Below are positions 7,280 to 15,256 of a stretch of DNA of 40,383 bases, in pieces (positions within the stretch are counted from its first letter, which is position 1; each line of letters begins with the position of its first letter). The notes below the pieces were generated by a model, which worked only from the letters and a program-made list of their open reading frames with translations, made no database searches and was not told where the DNA came from. Where the stretch lies: assembly GCA_016194985.1 (NCBI GenBank), contig JACQAK010000024.1:1-40383 (forward strand), in the 5' to 3' direction. Made by a program: the position numbers and the translations under genes. This stretch comes from Bacteroidota bacterium (lineage in GTDB: Bacteria > Bacteroidota > Bacteroidia > B-17B0 > Aurantibacillaceae).

Positions 7280-7843
7280 ATGAAAACATTGCAACACCCG
7301 GCTTTGGTTGATTTAATTCGAAAAGCCTATTCCGCTGAAAAGGCAGCTGCTTTTGCCTATCAGGGGCATGCTGCTTCTGTAAAAAATGAGAAAGAAAAAA
7401 TAGCGATTCGTCAGATCGAAATAGATGAGTGGAATCATCGTGCGGAGGTGTTACAAATCATGAAAGATTTTGATATCCCGGTATCTAAATGGTACGAATT
7501 CAAATTTCATATAATCGGAAAGCTTATTTCGGCCAGTTGTTTTGTGATTGGATGGTTTATGCCGTTTTATTTCGCCGGACGCTTGGAAAGTGGCAATGTG
7601 TGCGAATATTTCAGAATGAAACATTATTTTAATTCGTTAGGAATTAAAAACTACGACGTGATCCTATACGAGATGGGCATTAAAGAAAAAGAGCATGAGG
7701 TCTATTTTCTTGAACAAATTAAAGGAAACAAGCTCTTACCTTTTTTTGAAAAATTATTTTTCTGGGGCAATAACAGTTTTAATAATATTGATCTGGATAA
7801 AAAATACCCTGTTGAAGAGTCTGATGTTTACTGCAAGAAATAA
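7280..7843 (+). CDS. COQ7-like diiron (ferritin-like) protein
   Basis: 187 residues. The ferritin-like ligands are visible: Glu20, Glu50 with His53 (EWNH), Glu103 (RLESGN) and Glu136 with His139 (EKEH). The Glu20-to-Glu50 gap of 30 and the two ExxH pairs match COQ7, the demethoxyubiquinone hydroxylase. A hydrophobic stretch at about 78-99 (IGKLISASCFVIGWFMPFYF) would sit on the membrane, as in COQ7. In an organism that probably uses menaquinone, ubiquinone synthesis is unlikely, so the substrate is open; hydroxylation of some lipid-soluble aromatic is a reasonable inference. It is co-transcribed with the methyltransferase 5 nt upstream, mirroring the hydroxylase/methyltransferase pairing of quinone pathways. 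Confidence 0.75.
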   Translation: MKTLQHPALVDLIRKAYSAEKAAAFAYQGHAASVKNEKEKIAIRQIEIDEWNHRAEVLQIMKDFDIPVSKWYEFKFHIIGKLISASCFVIGWFMPFYFAGRLESGNVCEYFRMKHYFNSLGIKNYDVILYEMGIKEKEHEVYFLEQIKGNKLLPFFEKLFFWGNNSFNNIDLDKKYPVEESDVYCKK

Positions 7844-8097
7844 GATAATCTATTTTTTCTATTTTCAGATTTAAATTCATTAACGGTAAGTGGTTCATAA
7901 ATGAGTGTGTTAAAAAACGAACCTTCTGCTAATTATCTCGTACAAGAAAACAGTTACTAAATCTAAACCTACCCGAAACCCAAGCTATGTCTGCATTAGC
8001 AAGGGCTGGTAAATATGAGAACCTGCTTCCTGCATTTTTATAAACACTAAATTAATCAGTCACATGAAATATATAAACATATTAAAACATTTGTCCT
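7844..8097. other. Intergenic stretch with a possible gene remnant
   Basis: 254 nt without a convincing gene. A short open stretch ending at 8043 reads NLPETQAMSALARAGKYE followed by NLLPAFL and a stop. It looks protein-like but has no intact upstream part, so it may be the tail of a lost gene. No clear promoter or terminator was found. Confidence 0.3.
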
Positions 8098-9240
8098 ATG
8101 AAAACATTTATGTACCTACCAACATTGTTGGCACTTATCATTCAGGTAATGGTAAGCGGCCAAACACAAGGCAACCAAGCTCGTAAAATAAGAGTAGATA
8201 TTATGGGGCCTAAGCAACCGATCAGAATGAATTATTCTAACAGTAACATCACAATGAGTATGACAGAATATAATCAGTTGCTCGAACAAGCTCATCAATT
8301 GAAAATAGAAACCGCTAAGCTAAAAGAACAAGTTGCCTCAATTGAGTATGCCTCATTGGTTAAACAGATAGAAGTGTCAGAAATGTCTGCTCATATATCC
8401 CTTCAAAAATTTGAGCATAACAAAGGAATCATATTACAGGTGTTTCCAAAAATTCCCAAAAACACAATCACCTTCTCAAAAGCACAAAACTCTTATTCGG
8501 AGTCGGAACGTTTTATGAAGCTGGCTAAAGAGATGCGTGAAGAAGCTAGAGCTCAGAGTTTACTTGAAGCACGCCTTGGTAATATGAGTAATGCCGAAGA
8601 AAAAGAAATGCTGGCACTGGATAAACAAGAGGAGGTGTTGAAATTATTTGGAACACAGTACACCCAATTATTGGAACAGGTAAAAACAGTTGTTGAAGTA
8701 CAAAATGAAACCGGTCTGTTAAAAATGAATCAGATTGTCGTGGCGGATAAAGAACAAGCATTGCCTGCATTGCTTGCTGAACAAATGAAACAGGCAGAGA
8801 ATTTGAAAGTAACTGCTCAGCAGCTGAGAGTTCAGGCAGAGGCCGTATCACCCAATCAAAAGCATATTTTAATGAATGAAGCAATGAGTTTGGAAGAAGA
8901 CTATCTAACAAAACAACTGGAAGTATCAGCACTCAGATCAAAAATAAATTATGATAAATTTTGTGAGAACAGGGTGTTGATCGCTTCTTTGATCAATGAT
9001 GCCAAACACAGCGAGTTGTTGATGACTAAGGCCATGCAATTAAATAATGAAGCCGAGTACTTGATGAAAATGGGAAAAGAACTAAGGGAAGAAGCGAATG
9101 CTCAATTGACAAATGCCGCTAAATATGGCGCAACAACCAATGCCGAAGAAAAAGAAACAGTAGCATTACAAAAACAAACAGAATCTATATCCGTCATTGA
9201 AGCTCAACATTCGAAATTAGTTGTGGCAAATAAATTTTAA
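8098..9240 (+). CDS. Secreted coiled-coil protein with internal duplication
   Basis: 380 residues with a signal peptide (hydrophobic 4-20, cleavage near GQTQG), followed by almost continuous Glu/Gln/Ala/Leu-rich helix, so an elongated periplasmic coiled coil. About 200 residues are repeated. SERFMKLAKEMREEARAQ and its follow-on AEEKEMLALDKQEE in the first copy align with AEYLMKMGKELREEANAQ and AEEKETVALQKQTE in the second. SLVKQIEVSEMSAHIS likewise aligns with YLTKQLEVSALRSKIN. Each unit is two or three long helices. I do not recognise a named family. It is a single gene followed by a large hairpin repeat element. Confidence 0.8.
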   Translation: MKTFMYLPTLLALIIQVMVSGQTQGNQARKIRVDIMGPKQPIRMNYSNSNITMSMTEYNQLLEQAHQLKIETAKLKEQVASIEYASLVKQIEVSEMSAHISLQKFEHNKGIILQVFPKIPKNTITFSKAQNSYSESERFMKLAKEMREEARAQSLLEARLGNMSNAEEKEMLALDKQEEVLKLFGTQYTQLLEQVKTVVEVQNETGLLKMNQIVVADKEQALPALLAEQMKQAENLKVTAQQLRVQAEAVSPNQKHILMNEAMSLEEDYLTKQLEVSALRSKINYDKFCENRVLIASLINDAKHSELLMTKAMQLNNEAEYLMKMGKELREEANAQLTNAAKYGATTNAEEKETVALQKQTESISVIEAQHSKLVVANKF

Positions 9241-9301
9241 ATTATAGCAAAGTTGCCATGGAGAATTATTAACTACGTCCGAATTATAGTTTAATATAAT
9301 G

Positions 9302-9584
9302 TAGGTTTATTTTAATCATTTTATTAAAATTTTTGGGCATAACCCGCCAGTGGGCGGGTTGGCCCGCCGGCTGGCGGGACTCGCTTTTTTATTTGTCCCG
9401 AAGGGCAAATAAAAAGAGCTCAAACAATGCCTCTATCCCTTATGCAGAAAGACTTCGTAATGATGTTTACCTGCGTTAGGGATTGCAGTGGAAATCCTTT
9501 TACGAAATGAAATGGAGTAAAAGATTGGAACGAAAAGCCCGGTCCGCCTTTGGGCGGAAACGTCCTGATTGTAAAATAAACCTA
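9302..9584 (+). repeat. Dispersed hairpin-rich repeat, copy 1 (longest)
   Basis: Bounded by a perfect 13-bp terminal inverted repeat, TAGGTTTATTTTA at 9302-9314 and its complement at 9572-9584. Inside are six stem-loops: AACCCGCC/GGCGGGTT, CCCGCC/GGCGGG, TTTTTATTTG/CAAATAAAAA (all perfect), a long-range ATCCCTTATGCAG/CTGCGTTAGGGAT (11 of 13), CTTTTAC/GTAAAAG and TCCGCC/GGCGGA. It has no coding potential. Related elements in the same orientation are at 18151 and 24289. The architecture suggests a non-autonomous mobile element or a structured RNA. Confidence 0.7.
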
Positions 9585-9593
9585 ACTATTAAT

Positions 9594-9620
9594 ATTCGAC
9601 CTCTTCGGATCGAATTTTTT
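9594..9620 (+). terminator. Rho-independent terminator after repeat copy 1
   Basis: ATTCGA and TCGAAT pair around a 10-nt loop containing a CC/GG pairing, followed by six Ts. It separates the coiled-coil gene and repeat from the radical SAM gene at 9746. Confidence 0.5.
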
Positions 9621-9732
9621 GTTGACAAAACGATAAATATGTTGTATTGACCTTCTAATAGCATATTAGGCGCAAATTTCTTTTGATCGGAGCAATCTAT
9701 AATCCACATTTATGTATTTCCTTACAAATCCG

Positions 9733-9740
9733 TATCTTTA
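9733..9740 (+). promoter_or_regulatory. -7-like box directly before the radical SAM start
   Basis: TATCTTTA, seven of eight to TAnnTTTG, five bases before the ATG at 9746. It argues for that ATG over the upstream TTG at 9683 and suggests a leaderless transcript. Confidence 0.4.
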
Positions 9741-9745
9741 CCTTA

Positions 9746-11398
9746 ATGAAGAAGGTTTTATTAACGACGCTTAATGCCAAATATATTCATACAAATCTGG
9801 CTATCCGCTTGCTGTATGAACTAAATCAAGCCAATGAGGGCCTTGAGTGGAAGGAATTTAACATTAAGGAAGATAAAGACGAGGTTGCAAAACACTGTGC
9901 CCACTATGATGTGGTGGCTTTTAGTTGCTATATCTGGAATATTACGCAAACACTGACAGTTGCCGAAAAAATCAAAGCATTGAACCCGGCGACTAAAATT
10001 TTATTGGGCGGCCCTGAAGTGAGCTACGAATATGAGGATGTGATTGCTTTGGATTATGTGGATTACATTATCATTGGAGAAGGGGAAACACCATTCCGGG
10101 AATTTTTAGAATCATTTCCCAACGTAGAATCAGTATCGAGTTTGGTATATAAAAACGGAACAGAAGTTAAAACAAACAAAATGGCCCCTATGTTTGATTT
10201 GAAGAATTTTCAAAACAGCATGCCCTATAGGTTTGATAATCCTGAAGATCTGGCCAATAAAGTATTATATATAGAAACTTCCAGAGGATGTCCGTATAAA
10301 TGTGAATTCTGCTTGGCGAGTTTGGACAATAAAGTACGTTATCTGCCTGATGAATCCATCAAAGCCACCCTGTTGTATATGATGCAACACGGTAAGGTTA
10401 TTAAGTTTTTAGATAGAACCTTCAATATCAAAAAAGATTTCACGATCGATATCTTTAAATTTATTTTAGAAAATTACAGGCCTGAAAATGTATTCCAGTT
10501 TGAAATTACCGCTGATATTCTGCACCCCGATATCATTCGGTTCATACACGATTATGTGCCTGATAATTTATTCCGTTTCGAAATAGGCATTCAAACCGTT
10601 AATCAAAAAGCTAATTTACAGGTAAGTCGTAAACAAAGTTTTGAAAAAACGACTTCCATTATTAAACAATTGGATTATAAGGTAGAAATGCATTTGGATC
10701 TGATTGTTGGAATGGCGCTTGATTACTGGGATGATATTAAATATAGTATTGAGGAAGTATTTAAATTATTTGCCCCCGAAATGCAATTGGGTTTTCTCAA
10801 ATTCCTGAAAGGTACACCGGTGAGGCAGAAATACCAGGAGCATGGGTTTAAATTCGATCCTCATCCGCCCTATCAAATCATTGAGAGTAATTATTTATCC
10901 AAAGAGCAATTGGCTCAGATAGTAGAGTTAGAGCATGCACTGGAGATATACTGGAATGGTAAAAAGGCTACTAATACCTTAAGGTACATTACACATCAAT
11001 ATAGCATCTTTGATTTTTTATTGGGACTGGGGCATTTTTTTGGTACTCAAAAAGATTTCCATAAATATTCTTTAACAGATGTGTTTGACATCATTACAGA
11101 CTATGCCAGCCAACAATACCCCGAAGATGCAGTATTGAAACAAATGATCGCTATTGATTATTATTTGCACTTTAAAGTCAAACCAAAAAGTTTGTTTATG
11201 GAAGAGATAGAGTTTACTCAAAAAAACAAACTGATTGATGAATTAAAATTAAACCATCATAAGTACCGTTACGTGGTATTGCCATTGGATTTTGACTTTA
11301 AAACCTTTTCGAAAGAACAAATGATCGTTAATCAGAACAGGCATTTGATCATCCAGTATAATGGTGTTACCAAAGCAGAAGTGATACATGCACATTAA
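9746..11398 (+). CDS. B12-binding-domain radical SAM protein (DUF4080)
   Basis: 550 residues in three parts. Residues 1-125 form a cobalamin-binding-type Rossmann domain (KVLLTTLNAKYIHTN, KILLGGPEVS, IIGEGETPF). From about 170 comes a radical SAM barrel with the cluster motif GCPYKCEFC (Cys182, Cys186, Cys189) and the SAM/barrel strands FEITADILHPDI and FRFEIGIQTVN. The last 170 residues match the DUF4080 tail. Such class B enzymes usually perform methylation or other radical chemistry; no substrate has been assigned to this subfamily as far as I know. The protein is cytosolic. The first frame opens at a TTG at 9683, but the ATG at 9746 fits the family start and the -7-like box. The aldehyde dehydrogenase follows after a terminator-like hairpin. 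Confidence 0.9.
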   Translation: MKKVLLTTLNAKYIHTNLAIRLLYELNQANEGLEWKEFNIKEDKDEVAKHCAHYDVVAFSCYIWNITQTLTVAEKIKALNPATKILLGGPEVSYEYEDVIALDYVDYIIIGEGETPFREFLESFPNVESVSSLVYKNGTEVKTNKMAPMFDLKNFQNSMPYRFDNPEDLANKVLYIETSRGCPYKCEFCLASLDNKVRYLPDESIKATLLYMMQHGKVIKFLDRTFNIKKDFTIDIFKFILENYRPENVFQFEITADILHPDIIRFIHDYVPDNLFRFEIGIQTVNQKANLQVSRKQSFEKTTSIIKQLDYKVEMHLDLIVGMALDYWDDIKYSIEEVFKLFAPEMQLGFLKFLKGTPVRQKYQEHGFKFDPHPPYQIIESNYLSKEQLAQIVELEHALEIYWNGKKATNTLRYITHQYSIFDFLLGLGHFFGTQKDFHKYSLTDVFDIITDYASQQYPEDAVLKQMIAIDYYLHFKVKPKSLFMEEIEFTQKNKLIDELKLNHHKYRYVVLPLDFDFKTFSKEQMIVNQNRHLIIQYNGVTKAEVIHAH

Positions 11399-11400
11399 TT

Positions 11401-11428
11401 AATCGGATGGTTGCCGATTGTTTTTTTT
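11401..11428 (+). terminator. Small terminator after the radical SAM gene
   Basis: AATCGG and CCGATT pair around a 7-nt loop, followed by GTTTTTTTT. It lies 3 nt after the stop codon and covers the TTG at 11411, which argues that the aldehyde dehydrogenase starts at the ATG at 11441. The stem is short, so read-through is likely. Confidence 0.55.
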
Positions 11429-11440
11429 AATATCTATCCT

Positions 11441-12769
11441 ATGAATACTGTGCCTACTATAAGTGCCCGAAAACAATCCTTGCAAAAATTACTTTCCGTA
11501 ATCATGAAGTATGAGGATGATATTATAAAGGCACTTTTTGCTGACTTTAAAAAGCCTGAATTTGAAAGTGTCATTACAGAAACCGCTTATATTATTTCTG
11601 ATATCAAAGACACTCTTGCCAACATAGAAAGTTATGCCCGGCCCAAAAGAGTGAGATTTAATATATTGAATTTTCCTTCCGGTGATTATATTATTCCCGA
11701 ACCTTATGGAAGAGTATTAGTCATTGCACCCTGGAACTATCCCTTTCAGTTGGCGATTTGCCCTTTAGTGGCGGCTGTGGCAGCGGGCAACAGGGTTGTG
11801 TTAAAGCCATCCGAGTTAACACCTCATACAGCCGCTATGATCGCTAAAATAATTTCCGAATCATTTGCAGACGATCATGTATCTGTAGAGCAGGGCGGAC
11901 AGGATAAGTCGACGGAATTATTAAGTCAGCGTTGGGATTATATTTTTTTTACAGGAAGCGTAGCGGTTGGTAAAATTGTAGCTAAAGCAGCAGCCGTTCA
12001 TTTAACGCCAGTAACTTTAGAGCTTGGAGGGAAAAGCCCTTGTATTGTAGATCATACGGCAAATATATTGCTTACCGCCAAACGTTTGGTGTGGGGTAAA
12101 TTTATCAATGCCGGACAAACCTGTATCGCTCCTGATTATATTTTGGTTCATCACCGTGTGAAAGCCGATTTAATAAAAGAATTAAAAAATGAAATCACCA
12201 GTGCGTACGGTACAGATATAAAGCAGTCGCCCGATTTGGCCCGCATCATCAATATAAAGAATTGGGAACGTTTGATGAGTTATATTCAGGCGGATAAGGT
12301 TGTATTTGGAGGAGAATCCAATAAAGATACCTTATATATTTCTCCTACGTTGATTGATGAGCCAGGATTAAAGAGCGATGTGATGCAGAATGAAATATTC
12401 GGCCCGATATTGCCTATTATTTCTTATACAGAGGAAAAAGAAATAGAAGAGGTGATTAAGAGTTATGAGAAACCACTATCCCTGTATGTGTTTACCAATA
12501 GAAGGCATTTTGCGGAAGAGGTGATCCACCGGTTTTCTTTTGGAGGAGGTTGTGTGAATGATACCATCATGCATATTTCAAATAAAAAATTGCCGTTTGG
12601 GGGAGTAGGTCACAGTGGTATGGGTGCTTACCATGGTAAAGCCGGATTTGATACGTTTTCTCATAAAAAGTCTGTTTCAAAAAAAGGAACATGGCTGGAT
12701 GTACCTTTAAGATATGCACCCTATAAGAACAAGCTGAATACTTTGCGGAAATTATTGAAATGGATATAA
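11441..12769 (+). CDS. NAD(P)-dependent aldehyde dehydrogenase, class 3 type
   Basis: 442 residues, the short length typical of class 3 / fatty aldehyde dehydrogenases, which oxidise medium- and long-chain or aromatic aldehydes to acids. Visible motifs are APWNYPF at 97-102, the cofactor loop FTGSVAVG at 170-177, LELGGKSP with general base Glu194, and NAGQTCIAPDY with catalytic Cys228. The C-terminal part contains NEIFGPILP and LPFGGVGHSGMGAYHG. It ends in a basic, hydrophobic tail (KNKLNTLRKLLKWI) that could bind membranes, as in fatty aldehyde dehydrogenases. It lies 42 nt after the radical SAM gene and has no obvious promoter of its own, so it may rely on read-through. Confidence 0.92.
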   Translation: MNTVPTISARKQSLQKLLSVIMKYEDDIIKALFADFKKPEFESVITETAYIISDIKDTLANIESYARPKRVRFNILNFPSGDYIIPEPYGRVLVIAPWNYPFQLAICPLVAAVAAGNRVVLKPSELTPHTAAMIAKIISESFADDHVSVEQGGQDKSTELLSQRWDYIFFTGSVAVGKIVAKAAAVHLTPVTLELGGKSPCIVDHTANILLTAKRLVWGKFINAGQTCIAPDYILVHHRVKADLIKELKNEITSAYGTDIKQSPDLARIINIKNWERLMSYIQADKVVFGGESNKDTLYISPTLIDEPGLKSDVMQNEIFGPILPIISYTEEKEIEEVIKSYEKPLSLYVFTNRRHFAEEVIHRFSFGGGCVNDTIMHISNKKLPFGGVGHSGMGAYHGKAGFDTFSHKKSVSKKGTWLDVPLRYAPYKNKLNTLRKLLKWI

Positions 12770-12824
12770 CCTTTATAAACAGCTGGAAACAAAAAAGCAA
12801 TCACCAAGGCTGAAGTGGTTTGAT

Positions 12825-13256
12825 TTAATGGAATTTATTTAAAGAATCAGATAGTAAATTACCTTTGAAGTTTAAAACAGTAAATGCTGGATTAGTGTTT
12901 GCAAGCATCACTACAGATTTACTAAAATAACCTTGTAGCCCTTTTTTTGATTCAAAGTTTGCTATTATTAATCCAGAGTCATTTTGTAGAATTGGTTTGC
13001 GGGGATACTCTGCAATTGTGCATACACAACTACTACTTACACTATCTATAATCAAAGGAGTAGAAGAAATGTTTTTCACATAGTATTTAATTTTTTTAAC
13101 CTCGCCTATTGTAACATTTCCCAGATTGACGTCTGTGTTTGTGATACTAATAATTGCTTTTTGGGTATTTGATTTAACAAATTGTTTGTCTGATGACGAA
13201 TCGCATGATATTAAAGTAAGCAAATAGATTATAAAATAACTAGTAATTTTTCTCAT
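12825..13256 (-). CDS. DUF1573 lipoprotein
   Basis: 143 residues with a lipoprotein signal (lipobox LLTLIS-C, Cys18). The rest is a DUF1573 immunoglobulin-like domain: NTDVNLGNVTIGEVKKIKYY, then VKNISSTPLIIDSVSSSCVC and a C-terminal strand NPAFTVLNFKGNL. DUF1573 proteins are exported in Bacteroidota and often accompany thioredoxin-fold and peptide-precursor genes; no enzymatic activity is known. It is the last gene of the three-gene operon with the fulvocin C-like precursor. It overlaps the upstream membrane thioredoxin gene by 17 nt, which implies translational coupling. The convergent aldehyde dehydrogenase ends 55 nt away. Confidence 0.85.
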   Translation of the reverse strand: MRKITSYFIIYLLTLISCDSSSDKQFVKSNTQKAIISITNTDVNLGNVTIGEVKKIKYYVKNISSTPLIIDSVSSSCVCTIAEYPRKPILQNDSGLIIANFESKKGLQGYFSKSVVMLANTNPAFTVLNFKGNLLSDSLNKFH

Positions 13257-14160
13257 GTATTGAATTTATTTTTGAATATATATTATCAAACATATATGGT
13301 TCGTAAACTAATGTCCCTTTATATTCCAATTTATTATTTTTATTAATTATTAAATATTCGGGAAAACTTCGAATGTTTAATTTTCGGAAATCTTCATAGT
13401 CTATATAATAATAGTCTATGTGGTATGGAAATTTTTTATTTATATATTCAGAAAACCATTCGAATGTTTGTTCTTTTTTTATAGGGCAAAATAAAGAAAT
13501 GATTTTAATGTCATTATTTTTCTTATAAAATATGCTTAATTCTTCAAATTGAGGCATGGATTGTATACAGCCGCCACACGTGCTCGACCACATATCAATA
13601 CAAACAGTTTTATTATATAAGTCAGAAATCATAATACTTTTAGCATTTCTATCTTGTATTTTTATATTAAAAGCTCCTAAATCTTGAGTTTCATTAGTTT
13701 TGCTTTTAATCGACATATACCAAACGTTTTCTAGTACAAAGGGATATATTAAAAAAATCAAAGAGCACCAAACAGCTAAGATATGTTTAGCTGAAGTAGT
13801 AGTGTTTTTATTGGAATACTTGTAATTAATAATAATTAAGCCTATTAAGATAAAGATAACATCTAATACTCTTGGAATATTTCCAGAAGAAACAAGTCCA
13901 AGTATATTTACGATTAGATATGGCGAAGCCAAGCAGGATAATATTTTGATATTCTTTTGTAAAGATTTTTCATAGAAGAACGAAATGTTCAATAAATAAA
14001 CAATAATAAAAAACGCAATGCTAAAATGCTGATACAGATCTTTATTTTCAGATAGAATCTCTTGAAAAGAGTAATAGCAATAATCTGATATAAAAAATAA
14101 GAAAATTACCTCAAGCATAATTAATATGCCTATTAAAATATGTTTGAGGTAAATATTCAT
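13240..14160 (-). CDS. Membrane protein with C-terminal TlpA/thioredoxin-like domain
   Basis: 306 residues. The N-terminal half has about five hydrophobic helices (roughly 7-25, 47-62, 73-90, 98-112, 127-146), in the style of MauE/DoxX-like redox carriers. The C-terminal half (about 160-300) is a periplasmic thioredoxin fold with the redox motif CGGC at 195-198 in the context DMWSSTCGGCIQSMPQFEEL, and the cis-proline loop IRSFPEYLII. Such fusions move reducing or oxidising equivalents across the inner membrane. Placed 1 nt after a precursor with eight cysteines, it may make or reshuffle the disulfides of that product. The coding sequence looks AT-richer than the flanking housekeeping genes. 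Confidence 0.8.
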   Translation of the reverse strand: MNIYLKHILIGILIMLEVIFLFFISDYCYYSFQEILSENKDLYQHFSIAFFIIVYLLNISFFYEKSLQKNIKILSCLASPYLIVNILGLVSSGNIPRVLDVIFILIGLIIINYKYSNKNTTTSAKHILAVWCSLIFLIYPFVLENVWYMSIKSKTNETQDLGAFNIKIQDRNAKSIMISDLYNKTVCIDMWSSTCGGCIQSMPQFEELSIFYKKNNDIKIISLFCPIKKEQTFEWFSEYINKKFPYHIDYYYIDYEDFRKLNIRSFPEYLIINKNNKLEYKGTLVYEPYMFDNIYSKINSIHEKNY

Positions 14161-14161
14161 C

Positions 14162-14875
14162 TTATTTAGTGGCTGGCATGTATTTGTTACATAATCCGGT
14201 ACACAGACTTAACCACAAAAATCCACACCCTGTTTTTTCAGTACAGCTCGCATCTCCTAAACATCGATTACATGTTTCGAAAATATAATTTCCACAATCA
14301 CATTTCATTTTAGGGCCCCCGCCAACTATAATTTGAGTTGTAGGAGTAGTATAATTAAGTCTACCATCTGTAAACATTGCGGCTATTTTATCGTCTGGTA
14401 TTCCTGCTGCATTGAATTGATTCTTAATTTGTGGTAGAAATTGAGTATTGAAAATAGATTGAAGGTTACTATTAGTAAAATAAGCCTGAGTTGTGATAGT
14501 ATTTTTCAATACAGTTAATAAGAGTTTTTGATAATTTGTATAATTATCATTATCTATATGATATTGTATTACATACTCCCAGAAGTCGATTTTTTCAGAA
14601 GTACTTAGCATACTTACAGCTATTCGCCTAGAGTCTTCATCTTTAATATTTGTTATTTCAATAATTTTTGAAATATCTCTTTTATAGTTTAAGGAATTTA
14701 AAGCTTTTTTTTCAGATTGAAATGTTTCATTGTATAACATGTCGGTTCTTATGTCGAAAGTAGTTTGAATTGGCTCGGAAGAATTTGCACTAGGAGGATT
14801 TTGAGTTTTTTTGCATGAAAAGGTTATAGTGATTGCTGCAACAACTAATAACCCAAAAGAAATAAAGTTTTTCAT
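14162..14875 (-). CDS. Bacteriocin fulvocin C-related lipoprotein precursor
   Basis: 237 residues: a lipoprotein signal (lipobox TFS-C, Cys21), a helical middle part (60-165) and a cysteine-rich C-terminal domain at 190-230. That domain has eight cysteines (192, 194, 202, 205, 211, 217, 225, 229) and the sequence TGCGFLWLSLCTGLC, the hallmark GCG-x-x-W-x-x-x-C of fulvocin C-related proteins. Fulvocin C itself is a small four-disulfide bacteriocin from Myxococcus fulvus. The eight cysteines here match that count, but no processing site was recognised, and antibacterial activity is unproven for this family. It heads an operon with a membrane thioredoxin protein (1 nt apart) and a DUF1573 lipoprotein. 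Confidence 0.75.
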   Translation of the reverse strand: MKNFISFGLLVVAAITITFSCKKTQNPPSANSSEPIQTTFDIRTDMLYNETFQSEKKALNSLNYKRDISKIIEITNIKDEDSRRIAVSMLSTSEKIDFWEYVIQYHIDNDNYTNYQKLLLTVLKNTITTQAYFTNSNLQSIFNTQFLPQIKNQFNAAGIPDDKIAAMFTDGRLNYTTPTTQIIVGGGPKMKCDCGNYIFETCNRCLGDASCTEKTGCGFLWLSLCTGLCNKYMPATK

Positions 14876-15203
14876 AAAATAATTTGGATAATTTTTCCTA
14901 CTCTATACAGTTTTCGGATTCTCTGAAAATAATTTTACAGTAAAAGTAGAGCCCAAAAAAATTATCAACAACATGCCAAATGTTAAAAGATCTGTTTTGG
15001 CAACCACTCATATGTTAAATCTTAATACGAAAATTGTTAAATGAAGTACTACACTTCATTTGGTCTATGTTAATAATATGAAAATAAACCAGTAGCTTAA
15101 ATGTGATAATGCAACAATATCAATGATGCCTTAAAATTCTGTTATGCTAGTTGAATAACTTTGTCTGCAAGCAGGGTAATATATCCTGCAAAATATTTTA
15201 AAC
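14876..15203. other. Gene-free stretch
   Basis: About 330 nt upstream of the fulvocin-like operon, AT-rich, with short open frames only. I see no exact -7 box, tRNA or repeat in it. The operon promoter must lie near its left end. Confidence 0.4.
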
Positions 15204-15236
15204 AAAAAAGCAATCTCACTTTGAGATTGCTTTTTT
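15204..15236. terminator. Terminator of the M4 protease gene
   Basis: GCAATCTCA pairs perfectly with TGAGATTGC around a 3-nt loop, flanked by six As and six Ts, so it can act in both directions. It lies 21 nt beyond the protease stop on the minus strand. Confidence 0.9.
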
Positions 15237-15256
15237 AATATTTGGTTAAACGTAAT

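Noticed and set aside
12770..12824. Possible terminator between the convergent aldehyde dehydrogenase and DUF1573 genes
   Set aside because: AATCACCA and TGGTTTGATT pair only imperfectly and no clean T-run follows.
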